Shown here: in pieces, positions 61,840 through 64,000 of the stretch
Layout of the letters: each line of letters opens with the position of its first letter
How positions within the stretch are numbered: the first letter of the stretch is position 1
Source of the DNA: Psophocarpus tetragonolobus
Taxonomy: Eukaryota; Streptophyta; Magnoliopsida; Fabales; Fabaceae
NCBI GenBank assembly: GCA_037954015.1
Contig: CM075691.1
Coordinates: 20,549,482 to 20,613,481, forward strand
DNA: 64,000 nt
Reading direction: 5' to 3'
Notes under the pieces: model-generated
What the model was told of the DNA's origin: nothing
Database searches by the model: none
The model's input: only the letters and a program-made list of their open reading frames with translations
Translations under genes and position numbers: made by a program

Positions 61840-62165
61840 GCAGGGAAATGTGTGTGGCTTTTTGTTGATATGGTGTTGGTTGGTGCTGATATACTGGTAC
61901 TGTTATCTGCATTATAGGCTACTTTGATGTTGGTATACATTATTGGTTCATTGATATGGCCCTGGCTATTGGAATTGGAGTTAGAAGGTTGCCCCATTGT
62001 TGGCATAGGCTATTGCTATATTTCCTTTTCTTTTTATGGTTGTATTATGTTATATGCTTATATTATGCTCTATTTTATGTGGTTTTATTTTTTGTTTTGG
62101 CTGGTGTATTTCTGCTATTTCCCTGTGTTTCTTTGTCCTTGTGTGGTTCTTGTTATTGCACCTAT
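61110..62165 (+). pseudogene. LINE ORF2 C-terminus and 3' tail (block B')
   Basis: Copy of 27617-28660. The tail has an extra stretch of about 17 bp (AATATAAAATTCTC region, 62173-62187) before TTACTACAAAAAAATG compared with block B. Confidence 0.62.
61779..61838. repeat. (TA)n microsatellite in LINE tail (B')
   Basis: About 60 bp, longer than its block B partner. Confidence 0.9.
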
Positions 62166-62309
62166 GGTGCCTTAATATAAAATTCTCTTACTACAAAAAA
62201 ATGAATTATACAAATTTTAATTTTATTTCAATTAGATTTTTAAGTGTTATCGTTCTTACAAAAAGTATTCTTTGTATAAGTCAAATAAGTTATATGGCTA
62301 AATAAGAGA

Positions 62310-62830
62310 TAGAGGACAACTCAAGTTAGAAAATAGGTTACCGTGAGAAATAAGAAAACATAATAATACACGATTTATGTTGAGTTGTGAATTAAACAAG
62401 CTCACATGATTCTTTCACATAGAGATCTCTCCACAAACGCTTAATGTGTCACACTCTCTCATCACCCCATGAAATTTTCTACAAGATCACCACACTCCCA
62501 CATCATCACCACCATCGTCGATATTGCTACTACCAATGCTAGCGCTGCTACCGCCGATACTACCACTGTCGCCCCACCACCGTCAGTACCGTCACTATCG
62601 TCGCCAGCATCATAAGTTGTAGTGGTGGCATACCAACTATGGTGATGGAGAAGTGGGGGTGATGATGACCTTCTAGAAGATTATGTATGGGTGGCGAGAT
62701 AGTGGTGCGTTAAACGTTTGCACAAGAGAGATCTCCATGTAAGAATCACGTAAATTTGTTTAATTAATAAATCAATTTGAATCATTTATTAAAATCATAC
62801 AATTATTATTATATTTTTTCAATTCTCATA
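62310..62830. mobile_element. Foldback-like repeat, family X copy 2 (complete)
   Basis: Left arm about 62310-62480 and inverted right arm about 62690-62830 (CACATGATTC and AGAGATCTCT against AGAGATCTCC and GAATCACGT; AATTAAACAAGC against TTGTTTAATT). The core, 62500-62650, is rich in ACC, GCC, ATC and TCG triplets. Non-coding. It shows what the single-armed X4 in block B looked like before its other arm was lost. Confidence 0.68.
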
Positions 62831-64000
62831 TTAACCATTTATTTATATATATATATATATAAGGTGATCTTTACTGATAATATAAGTGAATAGAACTTGT
62901 TCCTCGATGAATAAACGATAGAATCAACCTCTGTTATACTTGACATCTATCCCTTAGACCTTGTAAATCTTAATGCTTGTTTTGTTCATTTTGTGGGGTT
63001 GGTCTCTTTGAAAGATAGATTGTAGTGGATGTATTTATACAAGTTTCATACAATGCATATTTTGTTTTTTGGCGTATACACCTTTTTTTGGGTCTTTCGT
63101 CTGTCTTCCATGCCTTTTATTCGGTAACTACAGTCATGAACTTCTCGTCTAGTAACTTAGGTGACGTTTATTTTGTGTATTTTTTTTTAATTTTTACAAA
63201 AAATAAAAAATAATAGTAAAAATATGTTTGATTGTAATTTAGAAAATATTTTAATTGAAAAAATTTTTAAAATATAACTGAAAACAAAAAACAGAAAAAA
63301 AAATTTAATATTTTCAAAAGTTAACCTTGTGTGAAAACTTGATAACAATATTGTAATTATATAAGAAATAATATATAAATCTATTTTAAATCATATATAA
63401 ATAATTTATAATATTTTTGCTAAAATTGATTAAAAATAAAAACAATTTTTAAAAATAAAAATAAAAAATATTTTCTCAAAGCCACATTTGCCTTTTTCTC
63501 ATATTCGAATCAAATACGTATGGCTAAATACTTTGATTAATTAAAATAAGTACCAATTATGACAATGAGACAAGCAATGTAATGTAACGCATCCATATCC
63601 TAAGATTATGTATAAATTTCTTTTATTCATGAAAATAAACACACCTGCTTTCTGCTTGTGAGCGGTGATGATGCGCAAATATTAGTTAAGTGCCAAATGT
63701 AACAATCTTTGTGTAATTGAAGATACAACCAAAACCTATGTTTGTCATGGTCCCGGAATAATTAGATGTGTACAACTACAATTTTAGAAGTAAGAATATA
63801 TAAAACGTGAAAATAAAAAGCAATATAATATATATAACAAATAAAAACAATAACCTTTACATGCAATAAACGAGTTGCTTCAACGTAAGTTATGAAATTG
63901 TTTATTAGTTAAAGTAAATGGATATACTTTTTCTCTTTTAGGTAGGGTGGCTTTGGTAGTCCCACTTCACTCTGTTGTTTTTATATTAAATAAAATTATA
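62831..64000. other. AT-rich DNA at the window end
   Basis: A short (TA)n at about 62845-62862, no recognised gene. 63655-63780 (GTGCCAAATGTAACA, TAATTGAAGATACAACC, GTCCCGGAATAA) faintly resembles KTI 3'-flank DNA in the A blocks (GTGCCAAGTGTAACA near 35022; ATTGAGGATATAACC near 36520), so another block edge may lie just beyond the window. Confidence 0.4.

Larger units (their letters stand above)
56827..62510 (+). repeat. Segmental duplication block B' (copy of 23336-28965)
   Basis: Nearly continuous match to block B from the LINE RT C-terminal part through the X-family arm. The junction with A'' is CGATTC-TTT-GAATTAGC; the TTT is shared by both parental sequences. Confidence 0.92.

Noticed and set aside
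1..64000. Search for tRNA/rRNA genes, viral insertions or a defence-type operon
   Set aside because: No cloverleaf-like gene, rRNA block, viral gene set or operon-like cluster was recognised by eye. The only intact genes are Kunitz inhibitors.

Overview
This window looks like nuclear DNA from a legume, most likely soybean (Glycine). The evidence is three intronless Kunitz-type (soybean trypsin inhibitor, STI) genes, very AT-rich intergenic DNA, nested LTR retrotransposon and LINE debris, MITEs and long (TA)n tracts. The species call is an inference from family recognition; no search was run.

Only three genes look intact, all Kunitz inhibitors: KTI-a at 4182-4805 (minus), KTI-b at 33314-33928 (plus) and KTI-c at 45008-45628 (minus). 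Each has a signal peptide, a TATA box and poly(A) signals. KTI-a and KTI-c keep all four family cysteines. KTI-b has lost the first pair and has an altered reactive loop.

The rest is a mosaic of segmental duplications. Block A (9214-19579) recurs inverted as A' (33824-43838) and directly as A'' (46708-56826). Each copy carries the same broken Ty1/copia element with the same solo LTR (family S here) nested in its reverse transcriptase, and the same run of KTI 3'-flank sequence. Block A is followed by block B (LINE remnant with nested LTRs, 19.6-29.0 kb). Block A'' is followed by B' (56.8-62.5 kb), which lacks about 3.76 kb at the junction. So A-B and A''-B' form one direct duplication of roughly 16-20 kb. 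A' and A'' form an imperfect palindrome with arms of about 10 kb around KTI-c, and KTI-c is also bracketed by a 405-bp inverted repeat.

Layout: 1-3.0 kb unclassified DNA plus LTR-like repeat G1; 3.0-4.0 LINE RT remnant; 4.2-4.9 KTI-a; 4.9-9.2 AT-rich with local duplications; 9.2-19.6 block A; 19.6-29.0 foldback-like repeat X3 and the LINE (block B); 29.0-33.2 unclassified DNA, a CA-rich tract and repeat X1; 33.3-43.8 KTI-b and A'; 43.8-46.7 LTR-like insert, KTI-c and two MITEs; 46.7-56.8 A''; 56.8-62.5 B'; 62.3-62.8 repeat X2; 62.8-64.0 AT-rich DNA. Family letters (S, G, X, R, M) are labels made up for this report. I saw no tRNA, rRNA, CRISPR array or bacterial-type system.
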